Shown: positions 18,531 to 27,314 of the stretch, piece after piece
Layout: each line of letters opens with the position of its first letter
Position numbering within the stretch: position 1 is the stretch's first letter
NCBI GenBank assembly: GCA_018882725.1
Contig: VERK01000001.1
Span: 1-43,758 of the forward strand
Source of the DNA: Actinomycetota bacterium
GTDB taxonomy: Bacteria; Actinomycetota; Acidimicrobiia; Acidimicrobiales; Ilumatobacteraceae
Length of the DNA: 43,758 nt
Direction of reading: 5' to 3'
The notes under the pieces: model-generated
Told to the model about the DNA's origin: nothing
The model's database searches: none
Seen by the model: only the letters and a program-made list of their open reading frames with translations
Made by a program: the position numbers and the translations under genes

Positions 18531-18544
18531 GCAAGGAGACTCCC

Positions 18545-19714
18545 ATGACCACCGCCGTCATCGTCGATGCGATTCGTACCCCCCTCGGCAAGCGCAACGG
18601 GAAGTTGAAGGATTGGCACCCGGTCGATCTCGCTGCTGAGACCCTCAACGCCCTCATCAAGAACACCGGCATCGATCCGGCCATCGTCGACGACGTGGTC
18701 ATGGGCTGCGTGATGCAGGTCGGCGAACAGGCCGCCAACCCGGCTCGTAACGCCGTTCTGGCCGCGGGCTGGCCCGAGTCGGTTCCCGGCACCACGATCG
18801 ATCGTCAGTGCGGTTCGTCGCAGCAGGCCGCTCACTTCGCGGCGCAGGGTGTGATGGCCGGTGCGTACGACGTCGTGATCGCCGCGGGCGTCGAAGTCAT
18901 GACGCGCGTTCCGATGGGCTCGTCGATGGCCGACGGCAAGTTCGGTTTCCCGTTCGGCCCCAAGGTGGGCGAGCGCTATCAGCCGCAGGGCGGTCTCGTG
19001 CCGCAGGGAATTTCGGCCGAACTCATCGCCGACAAGTGGGGCATCTCGCGTGACGACATGGATCGCTTCGGTGTTCAGTCGCAGGAGCGCGCTGCTCGCG
19101 CCACCCGCGAGGGCCGTTTCGAGCGTGAAATCCTTCCGGTGCGTGATGCCGAAGGCAATCTCATGACGGCCGACGAAGGCATTCGCGACACCAGCATGGA
19201 GAGCCTGGGCAAGCTCAAGCCGTCGTTCCGTCCGGTCGAGGAGGGTGGTCGAGTGACCGCCGGTAACTCGTCGCAGATCACCGACGGCTCGGCCGCTCTG
19301 CTCATCATGAGCGAGGAGAAGGCCAAGGCTCTGGGTCTTCGTCCGCGTGCGCGCTTCGTGAACTTCAGCCTGGCCGGCGACGATCCGCGCTTCATGCTCA
19401 CCGCACCGATCCCGGCCACGGCCAAGGTGCTCGAGCGCGCCAAGTTGCGCCTCGAAGACATGGACGTCGTCGAAATCAACGAGGCCTTCGCGTCGGTCGT
19501 GTTGGCGTGGGAGAAGGAATTCCACCCCGACATGGAGCGCGTGAACCCCAACGGCGGTGCCATTGCCATCGGCCACCCGCTCGGTTGCTCGGGTGCGCGT
19601 CTCATGACGACTCTGCTGCACGAACTCGAGCGCACCGGCGGTCGTTACGGTCTGCAGACGATGTGCGAAGGCGGCGGCATGGCCAACGCCACCATCATCG
19701 AACGCCTCGGCTGA
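18545..19714 (+). CDS. Thiolase (acetyl-CoA C-acetyltransferase family)
   Basis: A 389-residue thiolase catalysing condensation or cleavage of acyl-CoA and acetyl-CoA. All three catalytic signatures are present: Cys89 in DRQCGSSQQA, His344 in GGAIAIGHPLGCSGAR and Cys374 in MCEGGGMANA. It could serve beta-oxidation, sterol side-chain breakdown or acetoacetyl-CoA synthesis; the sequence does not separate these by eye. The ATG has AAGGAG six bases upstream. The leader contains two hairpins, and a MarR gene lies upstream on the same strand. The next gene starts one base after the stop. Confidence 0.93.
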   Translation: MTTAVIVDAIRTPLGKRNGKLKDWHPVDLAAETLNALIKNTGIDPAIVDDVVMGCVMQVGEQAANPARNAVLAAGWPESVPGTTIDRQCGSSQQAAHFAAQGVMAGAYDVVIAAGVEVMTRVPMGSSMADGKFGFPFGPKVGERYQPQGGLVPQGISAELIADKWGISRDDMDRFGVQSQERAARATREGRFEREILPVRDAEGNLMTADEGIRDTSMESLGKLKPSFRPVEEGGRVTAGNSSQITDGSAALLIMSEEKAKALGLRPRARFVNFSLAGDDPRFMLTAPIPATAKVLERAKLRLEDMDVVEINEAFASVVLAWEKEFHPDMERVNPNGGAIAIGHPLGCSGARLMTTLLHELERTGGRYGLQTMCEGGGMANATIIERLG

Positions 19715-19715
19715 G

Positions 19716-19982
19716 ATGAGTTTCGGCACCGTCGTCTGGGCGATCGGTGCCGTCATCCTCTTCTTCTTTCTCTGGAGGGTGGGGGTCGGTCTTCTGCGCA
19801 GCATGACCGAACCCCTGCCACCTCCGCCCCCGCCCGGCGAGATGCGGCGCATCAGCGTGCGATATCGATGCGGCGTGTGCGGCCTCGAGTTGAAGATGAC
19901 GCTGGCTCAGGAAGAGGACCCCGACCCGCCGCGTCACTGCATGGAAGAGATGGATCAGGTCTCCATCGACGAGGCTCTCTGA
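19716..19982 (+). CDS. Small membrane protein with C-terminal zinc ribbon
   Basis: An 88-residue protein of unknown function. One transmembrane helix at about residues 7-27 is followed by a linker with six consecutive prolines (about residues 35-40), and then a compact domain with CGVC (about residues 52-55) and RHC (about 73-75), which looks like a treble-clef or zinc-ribbon site. The topology suggests a cytoplasmic metal-binding head anchored to the membrane. It starts one base after the thiolase stop and is presumably co-transcribed. A functional link to thiolase is not implied by its features. Confidence 0.7.
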   Translation: MSFGTVVWAIGAVILFFFLWRVGVGLLRSMTEPLPPPPPPGEMRRISVRYRCGVCGLELKMTLAQEEDPDPPRHCMEEMDQVSIDEAL

Positions 19983-20097
19983 CCGGGTTGACGTCCGGGT
20001 TGGGCAGGTAGCCGGGAAGTTACATCGATGTGACTATCCCCGGTTCCGTCCACAGACTGTGGATAACCGAGTTAGCACTAAAACCCTGCTGAGAGCG
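19983..20097. other. Intergenic region between convergent genes
   Basis: These 115 bases separate the convergent zinc-ribbon and crgA genes and carry no T-run terminator on either strand. The notable element is an imperfectly understood palindrome at 20049-20063 with an adjoining DnaA-box 9-mer, described separately. Confidence 0.5.
20049..20066. repeat. Palindrome with perfect DnaA-box 9-mer
   Basis: TCCACAG-A-CTGTGGA (20049-20063) is a perfect 7-base inverted repeat, and TGTGGATAA (20058-20066) is the exact reverse complement of the E. coli-type DnaA box TTATCCACA. It is the only exact copy noticed in the window. Binding by DnaA is inference; a single box is not an origin. Confidence 0.5.
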
Positions 20098-20415
20098 TCA
20101 GTGGTACTTGGTGGCTGTGTACAGACCACCCAGGATGAAGGCCAGTCCGACCAGCAGGTAGTAGTTGCTCCGGCCGCCGGGAACCGCGCCCAAGTAATAC
20201 AGCAGGATGACCAGCGCGCCCACGATGAAGAGGGCGAACATCAGGATCGGAACCCAGCGTGGGCTCTCCTTGACCGCCATCGGGATGGGCGGGGTGTACC
20301 GCGAGGACGCCGCGACGCCGGCCGAGTTGTGATCGGGATTCGCGACGCGCCCCTCGTTGGGCCGGGTGCCCTTCGGAGTGGTGCGGCCGCCGCTCTTTCG
20401 CTTGGGAGGTGCCAC
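20098..20415 (-). CDS. crgA: Cell division protein CrgA
   Basis: A 105-residue CrgA homologue, a small septal membrane protein that in mycobacteria helps recruit FtsI and other divisome parts. The basic N-terminus (PPKRKSGGRTTPKG) and long hydrophilic linker lead to two transmembrane helices (about residues 59-78 and 87-101) joined by YLGAVPGGRSN. The protein ends in the short tail YTATKYH. The GTG at 20413-20415 begins at the normal family start; TACACT lies eight bases before it. The gene holds the same place relative to pabA and pknB as Rv0011c does in M. tuberculosis. Confidence 0.85.
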   Translation of the reverse strand: MAPPKRKSGGRTTPKGTRPNEGRVANPDHNSAGVAASSRYTPPIPMAVKESPRWVPILMFALFIVGALVILLYYLGAVPGGRSNYYLLVGLAFILGGLYTATKYH

Positions 20416-20464
20416 GGGTCGAAAGTGTAGGGGAGAACCGGCACTCCACTGGCAGGCTGAACGG
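20416..20464. promoter_or_regulatory. Divergent promoter region crgA / pabA
   Basis: In only 49 bases lie TACACT on the minus strand (20424-20429, eight bases before the crgA GTG) and CAGGCT on the plus strand (20453-20458, six bases before the pabA GTG). Neither start has a Shine-Dalgarno at normal distance. Confidence 0.35.
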
Positions 20465-21049
20465 GTGACGCCAGTCCGCCGCCGCGTGGTCGTGATCGAC
20501 AACTACGACAGCTTCGTCTACAACCTCGTCCATTACCTGGGTGAACTGGGGGCCGAGCCCGAGGTGCACCGCAACGATGCGCTGACTGTCGACCAGATCG
20601 TCACGTCGCGACCCGACGCGATTCTTCTCTCGCCCGGTCCGGGTCGACCCGAAGACGCGGGGATCTTGTGCGACGTCGTCGAGCCGGCTGCGCGGGCGGG
20701 CATCCCGGTGTTCGGTGTGTGCCTCGGGCATCAAGCGATCGGTCATGTCTTCGGTGGTCGCGTGGTGAGGGCCCCCGAACTCATGCACGGCAAGACCAGT
20801 CAGGTGGAGCACCGTGACACCGGAGTGTTTTTCGGACTACCCAATCCGCTCACGGCTACGCGATACCACTCACTCGTCATCGAACCCGACACGTTGCCCG
20901 CGTGTTTGGAAGTCACCGCGACCACGGCCGACGGAATGATCATGGGTGTGCGTCACCGCGATCTGCCGATCGAAGGAGTGCAGTTCCACCCCGAGAGCAT
21001 CTTGACCGAAGACGGTCATCGAATGCTCGAGAACTTCTTGACGCGCTGA
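20465..21049 (+). CDS. pabA: Anthranilate / aminodeoxychorismate synthase glutamine amidotransferase subunit
   Basis: A 194-residue class I glutamine amidotransferase supplying ammonia to chorismate for anthranilate (tryptophan) or 4-amino-4-deoxychorismate (folate). The catalytic triad is visible as Cys86 in GVCLGHQAIG and His175/Glu177 in GVQFHPES, with the oxyanion region LLSPGPGRPEDAG. The N-terminus VVVIDNYDSFVYNLVHYLGELG is typical. Such subunits may serve both pathways, so pabA versus trpG is not resolved; the name follows its conserved place beside pknB. The frame is open upstream, but the GTG at 20465 fits the family start. The stop is ten bases from the pknB stop. Confidence 0.88.
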   Translation: MTPVRRRVVVIDNYDSFVYNLVHYLGELGAEPEVHRNDALTVDQIVTSRPDAILLSPGPGRPEDAGILCDVVEPAARAGIPVFGVCLGHQAIGHVFGGRVVRAPELMHGKTSQVEHRDTGVFFGLPNPLTATRYHSLVIEPDTLPACLEVTATTADGMIMGVRHRDLPIEGVQFHPESILTEDGHRMLENFLTR

Positions 21050-21059
21050 CGCGCGTTCG

Positions 21060-23069
21060 TCATGGCGCAGTGGTGGTGGGCGCAACTGTGCTCGACGATG
21101 TGGTGGTGGGAGCGGCGGCCTTGCCGACCACGAGAACCACTTCGCTGCCCACGGGTGCATCGGTACCGGCGGCGGGATTCTGCGAGATCACGCGATCGAC
21201 ATCACCGGAATCGGGTGCCACCTCCTGGTACTCCACGCGAATGAGGAAGCCCTTGGCGGTGAGCTGCGGACGCGCCTGTGATTCGCGCAGACCGACCACC
21301 GGCGGCACCTTGATCGGTGCTCGGCCGTTCGAGACGTACACCGTGATGGTGGCGCCCTTCGGAGTTTCGGCTCCGGCCACCGGACTGGTGCGAATCACGT
21401 TTCCCACCGGAACCGCGTCACTGGCTTCGATGATTTCGGTGACGACGAATTCGTAGGGTTCGCCCTGCAGAATCGAACGAGCCTCGTCGATCGTCTTACC
21501 GTCGAGTGAGGGGATCGGATTGGTTCCTTTGCCCTGGCTCACGGTCAAGTCGATGGTGGCCCCGCCGAGAACCGACTCTCCGAATGCGGGAGTCGACGAA
21601 ATGATGGTGTCGGCGGCGATCCCCGGATCGTTGACGTAGGCGATGTTGCCGATGGTGAGTCCGAGGTTGAGCAAGGTGGTGCGGGCTTGATCGACGGTGA
21701 GACCTGTGAGGTTGGGGACGGCGATCGGCGTGTTCGACGGGTTGTACACGAGCTTGATCGCTGCGTCGTCGCCCACGAGTTCGCCGGCCGGGGGATCTTG
21801 TGACCACACGATGTTGGCGTCGACACCTGGGTTCTCTTCGGCGATCGGAACGACGGTCAGACCCAAATCTTCTATTGCTCGAACAGCCTCTTCGAGTGAC
21901 AGGCCGGTGACGTTCGGAACTTCGATCGACGGGGTGGACGACGATTCGTTCGACAGAAGGAGCAAGCCGGCGACGAGGCCAGCCAACACCACCATGGCCG
22001 CGATGACCGAACCCACGATCAATCCGGTGCGCCGACGCGGTTCGTCGGGTTGAACGAGTGCACCCGACGCGTCGTAGCCCGGGGGACGATCGCTGATCAT
22101 GATCTTCGTGCGCGGAACGTCGGCTTTGGGCGACGACGCGGTGGGCGGGGGAAGAATCGGTTCGTTGGCGATCGTTGGCGGCGGCTCGGGAGTGTCGCGT
22201 TTGTTGATGATCGCGGCCAACGCCTGAACCGGGAGTCCGTCTCGGAAGCGGCGCAGATCGTCGCGAACCGCTTCGGCCGTCGGGTAGCGACGGGCCGGAT
22301 CCTTGGTGAGCAGTCGGGCGACGATCGCCTCGAACGCTCGTGGCACGTCGGGTGCGTACTGGTTGAGCGGTGTGGGCTGATCGTGAACCTGCTTGTACGC
22401 GATGGCCACCGTGTTCTCACCGGTGAACGGCACGCGACCAGCCACCATTTCGTAGAGGACGATGCCGAGCGAATACAGATCGCTGCGCGGATCGGGTTGG
22501 CCACCTTGTGCTTGCTCGGGCGAGAAGTACGCAGCCGTGCCCATGACGGCACCGTGCTGAGTGAGTCCGGTGTCGGCCGCACTGCCGAGTGCGCGAGCGA
22601 TACCGAAGTCGGCCACTTTGAGTTGACCGTTGCTGCCAATGAGGATGTTGCCCGGCTTGATGTCGCGGTGAACCACGTTGTTGCGATGGGCGAACGACAA
22701 CGCAGCCGCGACTTCGATTCCGACCTCGGCTGCTTTGGTGGCCGAAATGGGGCCGATGTCCCGCAGTGCATCGGCCAAAGTGCGTCCCGGCACGTACTCC
22801 ATGGCCATGAAGTAGGTGTTGTTACTGCGACCCCAGTCGTACACGCTGACGATGTTGGGGTGGTTGAGGTTGGCGGCCGATTGAGCTTCGCGACGGAACC
22901 GTTCGACGAAGGCCGGGTCGGTGGCGAATTCAGGGAACAAGACCTTGATGGCCACGAGGCGATCGAGAAGTACGTCGCGGGCGAGATAGACGTCGGCCAT
23001 GCCACCGCGGCCGATGCGCTGCTGCATCTCGTAGCGATCGTTGAGAATGACGCTGCCGTGGTCGGACAT
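21060..23069 (-). CDS. pknB: Serine/threonine protein kinase PknB with PASTA domains
   Basis: A 669-residue receptor kinase that senses peptidoglycan fragments and controls growth and division. The kinase domain (about residues 13-275) has the glycine loop RIGRGGMADVY, Lys42, the catalytic HRDIKPGN with Asp136 and the DFG loop. A proline-rich juxtamembrane segment leads to one transmembrane helix near residue 350. Four PASTA repeats follow outside, opening at IEVPNVTGL, IAVPNLTGL, NPIPSLDGK and IKVPPVVGL, and then a Thr-rich tail. It is last in the fha-pst-rodA-pbp cluster. TAGCCT ten bases upstream may give it a separate transcript. Confidence 0.96.
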   Translation of the reverse strand: MSDHGSVILNDRYEMQQRIGRGGMADVYLARDVLLDRLVAIKVLFPEFATDPAFVERFRREAQSAANLNHPNIVSVYDWGRSNNTYFMAMEYVPGRTLADALRDIGPISATKAAEVGIEVAAALSFAHRNNVVHRDIKPGNILIGSNGQLKVADFGIARALGSAADTGLTQHGAVMGTAAYFSPEQAQGGQPDPRSDLYSLGIVLYEMVAGRVPFTGENTVAIAYKQVHDQPTPLNQYAPDVPRAFEAIVARLLTKDPARRYPTAEAVRDDLRRFRDGLPVQALAAIINKRDTPEPPPTIANEPILPPPTASSPKADVPRTKIMISDRPPGYDASGALVQPDEPRRRTGLIVGSVIAAMVVLAGLVAGLLLLSNESSSTPSIEVPNVTGLSLEEAVRAIEDLGLTVVPIAEENPGVDANIVWSQDPPAGELVGDDAAIKLVYNPSNTPIAVPNLTGLTVDQARTTLLNLGLTIGNIAYVNDPGIAADTIISSTPAFGESVLGGATIDLTVSQGKGTNPIPSLDGKTIDEARSILQGEPYEFVVTEIIEASDAVPVGNVIRTSPVAGAETPKGATITVYVSNGRAPIKVPPVVGLRESQARPQLTAKGFLIRVEYQEVAPDSGDVDRVISQNPAAGTDAPVGSEVVLVVGKAAAPTTTSSSTVAPTTTAP

Positions 23070-23079
23070 AACTGTGGAA

Positions 23080-23085
23080 AGGCTA
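23080..23085 (-). promoter_or_regulatory. Possible separate -10 hexamer for pknB
   Basis: On the minus strand TAGCCT lies between the pbpA stop and the pknB ATG, ending ten bases before the start. No Shine-Dalgarno is present in the 27-base gap, which would be odd for a purely operon-internal gene. Confidence 0.35.
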
Positions 23086-23096
23086 TCGGTGGACGC

Positions 23097-24572
23097 TCAG
23101 CGGGTCAGGGCAACGTCCATGACCGCTTTGGCCACCGGACCAGCGAGACGTCCTCCGGTGCCTTCGCTGATCTCGGCGTTGGTTCCCTTGAGCATCACCG
23201 CGATGGCGTAGCGAGGTGTGTCGACCGGAGCGAATCCGATGATCCAGGCGTGTGATCGTTCCGGTTCTCCCGGGCCGTTGAGTTGAGCGGTTCCGGTTTT
23301 GGCAGCAGATTGCACACCGTTGGCGAGTTGGAAGCAGCACGATGCCGTGCCGTTGCGAACGACCTCGGTCATGAGTTGAGTGAGGATCGTCGACGACTCG
23401 GGTGTCATGGCCTGCTTCCACACCGATGGCCGGGTGCGATCGAGGAGGCGACCGTCATGATCTCGGGTCGAGTCGATCACATAGGGCTTCATCATCGCGC
23501 CGCCGTTGGCAACCGATGCCGCCACCAGAGCCATGTGCAGCGGAACCATCTGAGTGTTGCCTTGGCCGAATCCCCCGATGGCGAGCAGCGGAAGGTTGTC
23601 CTCGAAGTAATCGGCCGTGCCGAACGTGCTCGCAGCCGATCGAGGTAGATCGAACGGCAGTGATTCGCCGATGCCGAAGCGCTGGGCTGCAGCCGTCAGT
23701 TTCTGAGGCCCGAGTTCGAGGGCGGTACGCGCGAAGGGCGTGTTGCACGAACGGCGGAACACCTCGGTCAGATCGCCTCCACACACCTTGTTCTTGTAGT
23801 TGGCGATCGGGTCGGTGGTCTGGGGTGGCAGGAACTCGGACTCTTCGGCGAACACGCTCCCGAGACCGATGGTCCCGGCATCGAGGGCGGCCGCCGTCGT
23901 GATGACCTTGAACGTCGAACCAGGCATGTAGCGCTGTTGGTAGCTGTTGGCGAGCAGCGGGTCGCCGGGGACGTCGTTCAGATACTGAATGATGGATCCC
24001 GCGAGATCGTCATCCTCGGTGGTGAGGAGATTCGGATCGAACGACGGGAAACTCCACAGGGCTTTCACCGCGCCGGTGCGGACGTCGACGACCACGACCG
24101 AACCCTCACGTTCACCGAGCGCCCGACGAGCGGCCGCCTGAATTTTCGAATCGATCGTGGTGACAACCGTGCCGGTGGTGTCTCCACCGTCGAAGAGCGA
24201 GGCCAAACCCTTGACTTGTTGCTCGGCGGTACGCCCGGCCAACACATCGTTGGCGACCCGTTCGACTTGAGTCGCACCGTACGCGAACGTGTAATAGCCG
24301 GTGACGTGTGCGTACAACTCTCCATCGGCGTACACACGCTTCCAAGGGTGCTCGCTTGCGGGTTCCGATCGAACCGACTCGGCGATCACCTTTCCGTCGA
24401 TGGTGGTGATCTCACCGCGGGGATCGTTGAACGTGCGCACCGTCAGACGCGTGTTGCGAGCGTCGGCATCGAGATTCGACTTCCGACCGACTTGGATGAC
24501 GTTCAACTGAACGAAGAGGATCGCGTAAAGCGCCAGCAGTGCCACCGCGAGACGTCGAATGCGTTGATTCAT
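23097..24572 (-). CDS. pbpA: Class B penicillin-binding protein (PbpA)
   Basis: A 491-residue peptidoglycan D,D-transpeptidase. An N-terminal anchor (about residues 7-27) is followed by a dimerisation region and the transpeptidase domain with its three motifs: SxxK as PGSTFK with Ser219 and Lys222, SxN as SCN, and KTGTA near residue 430. It works with the SEDS polymerase encoded immediately upstream to build septal or elongation wall. The ATG overlaps the rodA stop (ATGA), so the two are translationally coupled, as expected for a SEDS/class B PBP pair. Confidence 0.95.
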   Translation of the reverse strand: MNQRIRRLAVALLALYAILFVQLNVIQVGRKSNLDADARNTRLTVRTFNDPRGEITTIDGKVIAESVRSEPASEHPWKRVYADGELYAHVTGYYTFAYGATQVERVANDVLAGRTAEQQVKGLASLFDGGDTTGTVVTTIDSKIQAAARRALGEREGSVVVVDVRTGAVKALWSFPSFDPNLLTTEDDDLAGSIIQYLNDVPGDPLLANSYQQRYMPGSTFKVITTAAALDAGTIGLGSVFAEESEFLPPQTTDPIANYKNKVCGGDLTEVFRRSCNTPFARTALELGPQKLTAAAQRFGIGESLPFDLPRSAASTFGTADYFEDNLPLLAIGGFGQGNTQMVPLHMALVAASVANGGAMMKPYVIDSTRDHDGRLLDRTRPSVWKQAMTPESSTILTQLMTEVVRNGTASCCFQLANGVQSAAKTGTAQLNGPGEPERSHAWIIGFAPVDTPRYAIAVMLKGTNAEISEGTGGRLAGPVAKAVMDVALTR

Positions 24573-25942
24573 GACGGAGTCTGTTCGTGTCGACGAGCCC
24601 GACGGGCTTCCCAGCGTTCGCGGATGGTTGGACGGTCGGGGATTTCTCCTAGGCGGCGTGCGGACGCATCACTCGTTCGAATAAGGAGCGCGAGGATGGC
24701 GTAGTTGGCTACCAGACTCGACCCGCCGTAACTGACGAAGGGGAGAGTGATACCGGTGAGTGGAACCACCCGAATCACACCACCGATGATGATGAAGGCT
24801 TGGACACCGAGAATCGTGGTGAGGCCGGTCGCGAGCAACTTCTCGAACGGGCGTTGTGTTCGCAGTGCAGTACGCAGCCCGGCACCGATGATGACGACGA
24901 AGGCGAGCAGGATCGCGGTTGCACCGAACAGACCGAGCTCTTCGCCGATGGCGGCGAAGATGAAATCATTCTTCGCTTCGGGAATACGGGTCGGATCGCC
25001 GAGGCCGAGGCCCGTGCCGGAGGTGCCACCGCTGCCGAGGGCGAACATGGCTTGGGCCAGTTGGTAGCCCTTGCCGTCGTAGCGACTCCACGGATCGAGC
25101 CAGATGGCCACACGTGTCTGCACGTGATCGAAGAGGTGGTACGCGGCGAAGCACGCTCCGGCGAAGAGAGCGAAGCCGAGAGCGAGATAGCCGGCCCGTT
25201 CGGTGGCGACCCACACCATCACGACGAAGAGAGTGAAGAAGAGCAGGCTCGATCCGAGGTCGCGCTGACCGACCATGACCACGACGGAGAACGCCCATGC
25301 GCCGACCAGTGGCAGGAGATCTCGAGGTTCGGGAATGGTGAAGCGGCCCCACTGTCGAGTGCCGCGGGCGATGAGGCTTCCGCGCTCGGAGAGGTAGCCG
25401 GCGAAGAAGAGAGCCAGGGCCAGCTTGGCGAACTCGCCCGGCTGGAAGTTGATCGGCCCGATGTTCACCCAGATGCGTGCACCGCCCGAACTGAAGCCCA
25501 GCCCGGGAACCATGGGAAGAAGCAACAGCACCGCGGCCGCGCCGAAAAAGTGCCATTGATAGCGAGCGAGATCATTCACTCGTTCGACGAACAACAGAAC
25601 GACGACGAACGTCGCGATGGCGATGAACGTCCACGTGGTTTGGAGTCCGGCCAGTCGTTCCGACAAGCGCGCGATCATGACGTAGCCGAGTCCGTTGAGG
25701 AGGACGGCGATCGGTAGCAGAGTGGAGTCGGCTCCGTGGGCCAATCGACGGACGGCGATGTGGGCGAAGAGGAGGACCGCGAGAAGCACACCGAGGAACG
25801 GGAGGATTCGCGGTGGGATGACCGAGTTCTTGCCGAGTGAGGCGAGTGTGTAGGCGCCGGCGGTGATGATGCCGGCGGCGATCACCAGGCCCAGTTCGAT
25901 GGATCGCCGACGGTTGGCGATCGAGTAGTCGGGTGCGGTCAC
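24569..25942 (-). CDS. rodA: SEDS-family peptidoglycan glycosyltransferase (RodA/FtsW)
   Basis: A 457-residue polytopic membrane protein of the SEDS family, with about ten hydrophobic segments, that polymerises glycan strands from lipid II. Family landmarks are SSGGARIWVNIGPINFQPGEFAKL, QRDLGSSLLFF, LDPWSRYDGKGYQLAQ with LGSGGTSGTGLG, AKNDFIFAAIGEELGL and the C-terminal TGITLPFVSYGGSSL. The GTG at 25942 overlaps the pstP stop (GTGA); the longer open frame to 26026 lies inside pstP and is rejected. The position between pstP and pbpA matches mycobacterial rodA. Confidence 0.94.
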   Translation of the reverse strand: MTAPDYSIANRRRSIELGLVIAAGIITAGAYTLASLGKNSVIPPRILPFLGVLLAVLLFAHIAVRRLAHGADSTLLPIAVLLNGLGYVMIARLSERLAGLQTTWTFIAIATFVVVLLFVERVNDLARYQWHFFGAAAVLLLLPMVPGLGFSSGGARIWVNIGPINFQPGEFAKLALALFFAGYLSERGSLIARGTRQWGRFTIPEPRDLLPLVGAWAFSVVVMVGQRDLGSSLLFFTLFVVMVWVATERAGYLALGFALFAGACFAAYHLFDHVQTRVAIWLDPWSRYDGKGYQLAQAMFALGSGGTSGTGLGLGDPTRIPEAKNDFIFAAIGEELGLFGATAILLAFVVIIGAGLRTALRTQRPFEKLLATGLTTILGVQAFIIIGGVIRVVPLTGITLPFVSYGGSSLVANYAILALLIRTSDASARRLGEIPDRPTIRERWEARRARRHEQTPS

Positions 25943-26844
25943 TTCGCCGCGATGGCGCTGACGGCAACCGCCACCGTGATGGCGGCCGCAGCCAACCACA
26001 TCGCCCAAGCAGCGACGTTGAACCACACCGAGATCCGACTGCGTGAGGGCGTATCCATGATGGTCGCCGCGATCGGCGGAATCTCCGTGACCACCGGAGT
26101 GCTGTCGGTCGATGCGGTGAGGGAGAAGTCGACCACGAGAACGGTCACGTTGTCGCGTCCGCCGTTGGCATTGGCCAGGGCCACCAAACGATCGGCGAGA
26201 TCTTGTGGACCGATGGACGATCGCACCTGCGATTCGATCTCGTTGTCGTCGGCTTCGTCGACCAGGCCGTCACTGCAGATGATGAAGCGGTCGCCGTCTT
26301 CGATGTCGACCTCGAAGGTGTCGACATCGACGTACGTATCGATACCCATGGCTCGCAGCACGATGTTTCGCTGGTGGTGAACACGCGCTTCGGCGCGTGT
26401 GATCGCCCCGCGGTCGACGAGTGACTGAACATGGGAGTGGTCCTTGGTGATCTGTCGAAGTTCACCGTGACGCCACAGATAAGTGCGAGAGTCTCCGACG
26501 TTGGCCACGACGGCCTTGTGATCGAAGGGGTTCGACACCGCCAAGCCGGTGAGGGTCGTGCCCATACCGGCCTTACTCGAGTCGAGAATCGACTCGGAGT
26601 GAATGGCGGTGTTGGCGTGGCGCACCGCGGCGGCGACGTCGTCGGACGCGAGGACGATGTTGCCGGCTTCGCTGAGAACCTCGCGCAGAGTGGTGACGGC
26701 GATGTCGCTGGCAACCTCACCTGCGCTGTGTCCGCCCATGCCATCAGCGACGAAGTACAGACCGTTGGCGCAGAGGAACGAGTCTTCGTTCGCCTCACGA
26801 ACCCGGCCGACGTGTGTGGCGGCTCCGGCAACGACGCGAATCAT
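25939..26844 (-). CDS. pstP: PP2C-type serine/threonine phosphatase PstP
   Basis: A 301-residue PPM-family phosphatase that reverses PknB-type phosphorylation. The metal-binding motifs are present: HVGRVREANEDSFL, VADGMGGHSAGEVAS, SDGLVDEADDNEI and GGRDNVTVLVVD, all within about residues 10-237. A linker follows and then one C-terminal transmembrane helix at about residues 274-296. The extracellular part beyond it is only a few residues, much shorter than in mycobacterial PstP. The ATG overlaps the fhaB stop and its own stop overlaps the rodA GTG, giving a tightly coupled chain. Confidence 0.94.
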   Translation of the reverse strand: MIRVVAGAATHVGRVREANEDSFLCANGLYFVADGMGGHSAGEVASDIAVTTLREVLSEAGNIVLASDDVAAAVRHANTAIHSESILDSSKAGMGTTLTGLAVSNPFDHKAVVANVGDSRTYLWRHGELRQITKDHSHVQSLVDRGAITRAEARVHHQRNIVLRAMGIDTYVDVDTFEVDIEDGDRFIICSDGLVDEADDNEIESQVRSSIGPQDLADRLVALANANGGRDNVTVLVVDFSLTASTDSTPVVTEIPPIAATIMDTPSRSRISVWFNVAAWAMWLAAAAITVAVAVSAIAAK

Positions 26845-27314
26845 CGTTCGGCCTCGACGATGAGCGATCCCATCTGAATGCGGTCGCCGGGTCGTAACGC
26901 AACGACATCGGAGATGCGATTACCGTTCACGAGGGTTCCGTTGGTGGAGCCGAGATCTTCGACCACCGCGGCGCCGTTGGCGATCCAGATCCGGGCGTGA
27001 ACATTGCTGAGAAACGAATCGTCGGCGACCGACAGATCGGTGTTCTCCGAACGTCCGATGACGAGCGGCTCCGATCCGATTTCGATCTGATGTCCCTTGT
27101 GGCGCTTGGGAGCAACCACGCGGAGTTCGGTGACGCGTTGGCGACGCGGAACCTTGGCGGTGCCGTCGGTCGGCATCGTTGGAACCGGACCGGTGGAACG
27201 AGACACCGCCGGAACACGAACTTCGGTCCAGACCGCCCACACCACTCGGGCGAAGAAGAGGTAGAGCGCGGCCAGAAGCACGAACCGCAGAAGTCCGAGA
27301 AGTTGATCGGTCAT
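26841..27314 (-). CDS. fhaB: FHA-domain membrane protein FhaB
   Basis: A 157-residue protein with an N-terminal transmembrane helix (about residues 8-28), a basic linker and a C-terminal forkhead-associated domain that binds phosphothreonine. The FHA signature is IGRSENTDLSV, LSNVHARI and DLGSTNGTLVNG at about residues 87-130. In mycobacteria FhaB (FipA) links phosphorylated division proteins to CrgA and FtsZ; a crgA gene lies nearby here. The ATG overlaps the fhaA stop and the stop overlaps the pstP ATG. Confidence 0.92.
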   Translation of the reverse strand: MTDQLLGLLRFVLLAALYLFFARVVWAVWTEVRVPAVSRSTGPVPTMPTDGTAKVPRRQRVTELRVVAPKRHKGHQIEIGSEPLVIGRSENTDLSVADDSFLSNVHARIWIANGAAVVEDLGSTNGTLVNGNRISDVVALRPGDRIQMGSLIVEAER

